From: Albula goreensis
Taxonomy: Eukaryota > Chordata > Actinopteri > Albuliformes > Albulidae
DNA length: 64,000 nucleotides
Direction of reading: 5' to 3'
NCBI GenBank assembly: GCA_022829145.1
Contig: CM040765.1
Location: forward strand, 15,791,792 to 15,855,791
Positions 61,993 to 64,000 of this stretch are shown here, piece by piece. The notes beneath the pieces were generated by a model that ran no database searches, had not been told where the DNA came from, and worked only from the letters and a program-made list of their open reading frames with translations. The translations under genes were made by a program, and so were the position numbers. The first letter of the stretch is position 1; every line of letters begins with the position of its first letter.

Positions 61993-62062
61993 GGGAAGGG
62001 AGGGGGCATGGGGGGGGGGGGGGTTCGGGTCTTATTGGCTTCTGGGGGTCAGTCCTAATTGG
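61993..62062 (+). promoter_or_regulatory. G-quadruplex motif with G14 run, followed by two inverted CCAAT boxes
   Basis: GGGAAGGGAGGGGG, CAT and an unbroken run of 14 guanines (62010-62023), then TTCGGG, make a strong G-quadruplex pattern. It is followed by ATTGG at 62034-62038 and 62058-62062, which are NF-Y-type CCAAT boxes on the opposite strand 24 bases apart. Paired CCAAT boxes beside a GC-rich run resemble a TATA-less promoter, but no transcript or exon is evident. The G14 run is also a likely sequencing-length error site. Confidence 0.35.
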
Positions 62063-64000
62063 CTCATGCTTTAGAGTGGAGGAAAGCCAGGTGACTGGAG
62101 AGGAGAGCCAGCGGCTGCATATCACACAGCTCAGCCCGCATGTATGTGTGTTTTTATTTTTCTGTACTGGCTTTGTTTGTCCTCAAAGATCTCTGTTGAG
62201 ATGATCCTCTGTGTTACGGAGAATCCCAACACCTCTGGCACACAGACCAAATCCTCTGCCTTAGCACATCACATTTCACTCTACACCAATACTCCGCGAC
62301 TGAATTTAATTTTTAATATCATCAAGTCTATTGCCGTGCATTTGATTCCTAGATATTACTATTAGTTCTGAACATTCAACAGGACTATCGAACTTACAAT
62401 GTGAGCTGTCACTGAACTCTTCATTTCACACATAAAGTTTAGTTTCAGTGCCAAGGTCTTCACACTATAAGCAAGTAAGAACACACTATCTCATTGGCCA
62501 GTATATCATTCAGTCAACTGAAAAATGGAGCATCTTTGTAGGAAAATATATGAGATTGGCCCTTGTTCATTCTGCTGAACAGATGTAATGAAACAACTCA
62601 AAATTGATTAACATGCAATGATACTGTGATATTATCAGTCAAATGATTATTGGTTGAAGTTATCTAAGAGAGGTTCATCATTAACCAGATTAAGCAAAGA
62701 CTAACACAATTACCAAAATAAAGCAACACACCCAAAGAGATGAATAGACATCATAGCCTCACTTATGGTGTCTATGAACATGGTTAATATGTAAAGGCAA
62801 GTGAAAACAACATATGGGCAGTGTCTAGCTTATACTATTCACAGCCATTCACATTGCATTCAAATAGGAATGAACACCAAAATATGCAAAGTATAAAGTA
62901 GTATCTGCACTCTCAAATATTTAAGGGGCCAGCTAATCCACTTGTTTGTTGTTTGTTTCATTTTCCCCGTTTTTCCCTGAAATGGTTTGGCATGGATTTA
63001 ATTTAGTTTTTTTTTCTTTGCACACATGCTAGATTCTTGCTAACAGCAGCTTTTAAAGTGTGCGTGCACGTCCTGAAGCTTCCTGTGTGGCTTGCTTACC
63101 CCCCACAGGCTTTTGAAGACCAGCTCCTTTAAATAACTGGAGCAGAGTTTTATTGTTCAAGGTCTGACTTTGGGGCATGCACAGCTATTGTCTTTATAGG
63201 AACCAGTCAGATTCACACAGGAAATGTCCTCTCAATTAATAACAGAAGAAAAAAGCTCAAGAGTTCACCTTGAGGGTTGGAGACCGCTGTGAGACACGGA
63301 GCAGAGGAACGGAGCATACAGAAATGGGCTCAGTGGGCACACGCGGCCTGGAACAGGAAGTGAGGAAGTGTTCCAGAATACGATGTCCTCCACTAATTAG
63401 CAAAGGTTTGTTTGAGGGCCGTCGCTGCAGGGGCTGCCCTTGGTGACGAATCTCGTTAAAGGGATTAAAGATTTAACCGGAGAATTCACTTCATCGCAAA
63501 ACCTGACCTGCACTGCCAACAGCCCACTTATTCCCGTTTCAGCAGAACGGAGTGCTTTTAGTGGCGATGAATGATTCCAATCCATCCAGTTAGGCACATG
63601 ACTCTTGATGCTGACATTCTATGGCTAAGAACGGGGTAAGCAGCTACTGATAAAATGTTGTATTTGAATGCATTAACTACCCAATTATCCACGATTATAG
63701 CAACTAAATTGGATTTATTGTTACAAACCAGGGCAAATTAAGCCAGTCTTTATGTGGAAATGGGTGGCTTAAGTCTTTGCAAACACAGCTTGCATGTTTG
63801 AAATGAATTCCCCTTATCTGTGATTAAGCGATTATTTGATTAACGTGTATAATAAGATTACTTTGAAGGATTTTTACATTCAGCAATCAAGGCTTGGCCA
63901 TGTACTTTGTGTCTTTATTCACAAAAAGGAAATACAGAATATTTGTGATTATAGTACATTATATTTTAGCAACAAGCACTTGCTGTAGATGAAACAATAC

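Larger units (their letters stand above)
61057..64000. other. Stretch without recognisable gene
   Basis: No supported gene. It includes a (GA)n purine tract (61495-61552) and the poly-G and CCAAT segment (61993-62062). The 63410-63590 segment (GGGATTAAAGATTTAACCGG, AGTGGCGATGAATGATTCC) has a regulatory look. The final kilobase is AT-rich. I see no mobile element. Confidence 0.45.

Noticed and set aside
1-64000. Retroviral, LTR, Polinton or long LINE sequence
   Set aside because: No reverse transcriptase, integrase, capsid or envelope-like frame and no long direct terminal repeats were seen.

Overview
This window reads as non-coding DNA from a vertebrate, most likely a teleost fish. The evidence is two tRNA-derived SINEs ending in the 3' tail common in fish SINEs (GGATAAAAGCGTCNGCTAAATG type), six long CA/GT microsatellites (about one per 10 kb), a short fish-type inverted-repeat DNA element and an AT-leaning background with CpGs confined to a few short blocks. 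The tail with reiterated GTAATGTAAT suggests an early-branching or otherwise non-percomorph teleost, but that is a weak inference. Nothing points to a bacterium, virus or organelle.

I cannot support any complete protein-coding gene. The longest open frames are about 155 codons, and they either run through CA repeats or show no recognisable domain. One 96-base stretch (53155-53250) has an acceptor-like start and codon use like a real internal exon, but I do not recognise the protein and its donor is weak. I see no tRNA, rRNA, snRNA or known microRNA gene, and no retroviral, Polinton or long LINE coding sequence. The window is best read as a gene desert or one very large intron.

Layout: 130-725 is an old, decayed minisatellite. 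4130-4300 has paired POU octamers. 5909-6062 is a CA repeat. 7405-7810 is a T-rich strand-skewed tract. 12806-12981 is an old SINE. 15838-15993 is a CCAAT-containing tandem repeat. 18811-18892 is a pure (AC)41 array. 25018-25061 and 28378-28437 are two hairpin-forming inverted repeats. 35337-35676, 39851-40216, 41258-41341 and 54744-54954 are CpG-dense blocks. 39408-39582 is a MITE-like element with probable end fragments elsewhere. 41463-41765 is a second decayed minisatellite. 47095-47172 is a homeodomain-core cluster. 53895-54085 is a third decayed repeat abutting a younger SINE (54091-54314). 58097-58202 contains no cytosine on the + strand. 60972-61056 is a GT array, and 61993-62062 is a poly-G/G-quadruplex motif followed by two CCAAT boxes.

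If the CpG blocks and AT-rich homeodomain/octamer clusters are real regulatory elements, the window would be a cis-regulatory landscape of a developmental gene lying outside it. That is inference: no alignment could be run here and the target gene cannot be named from this sequence alone.
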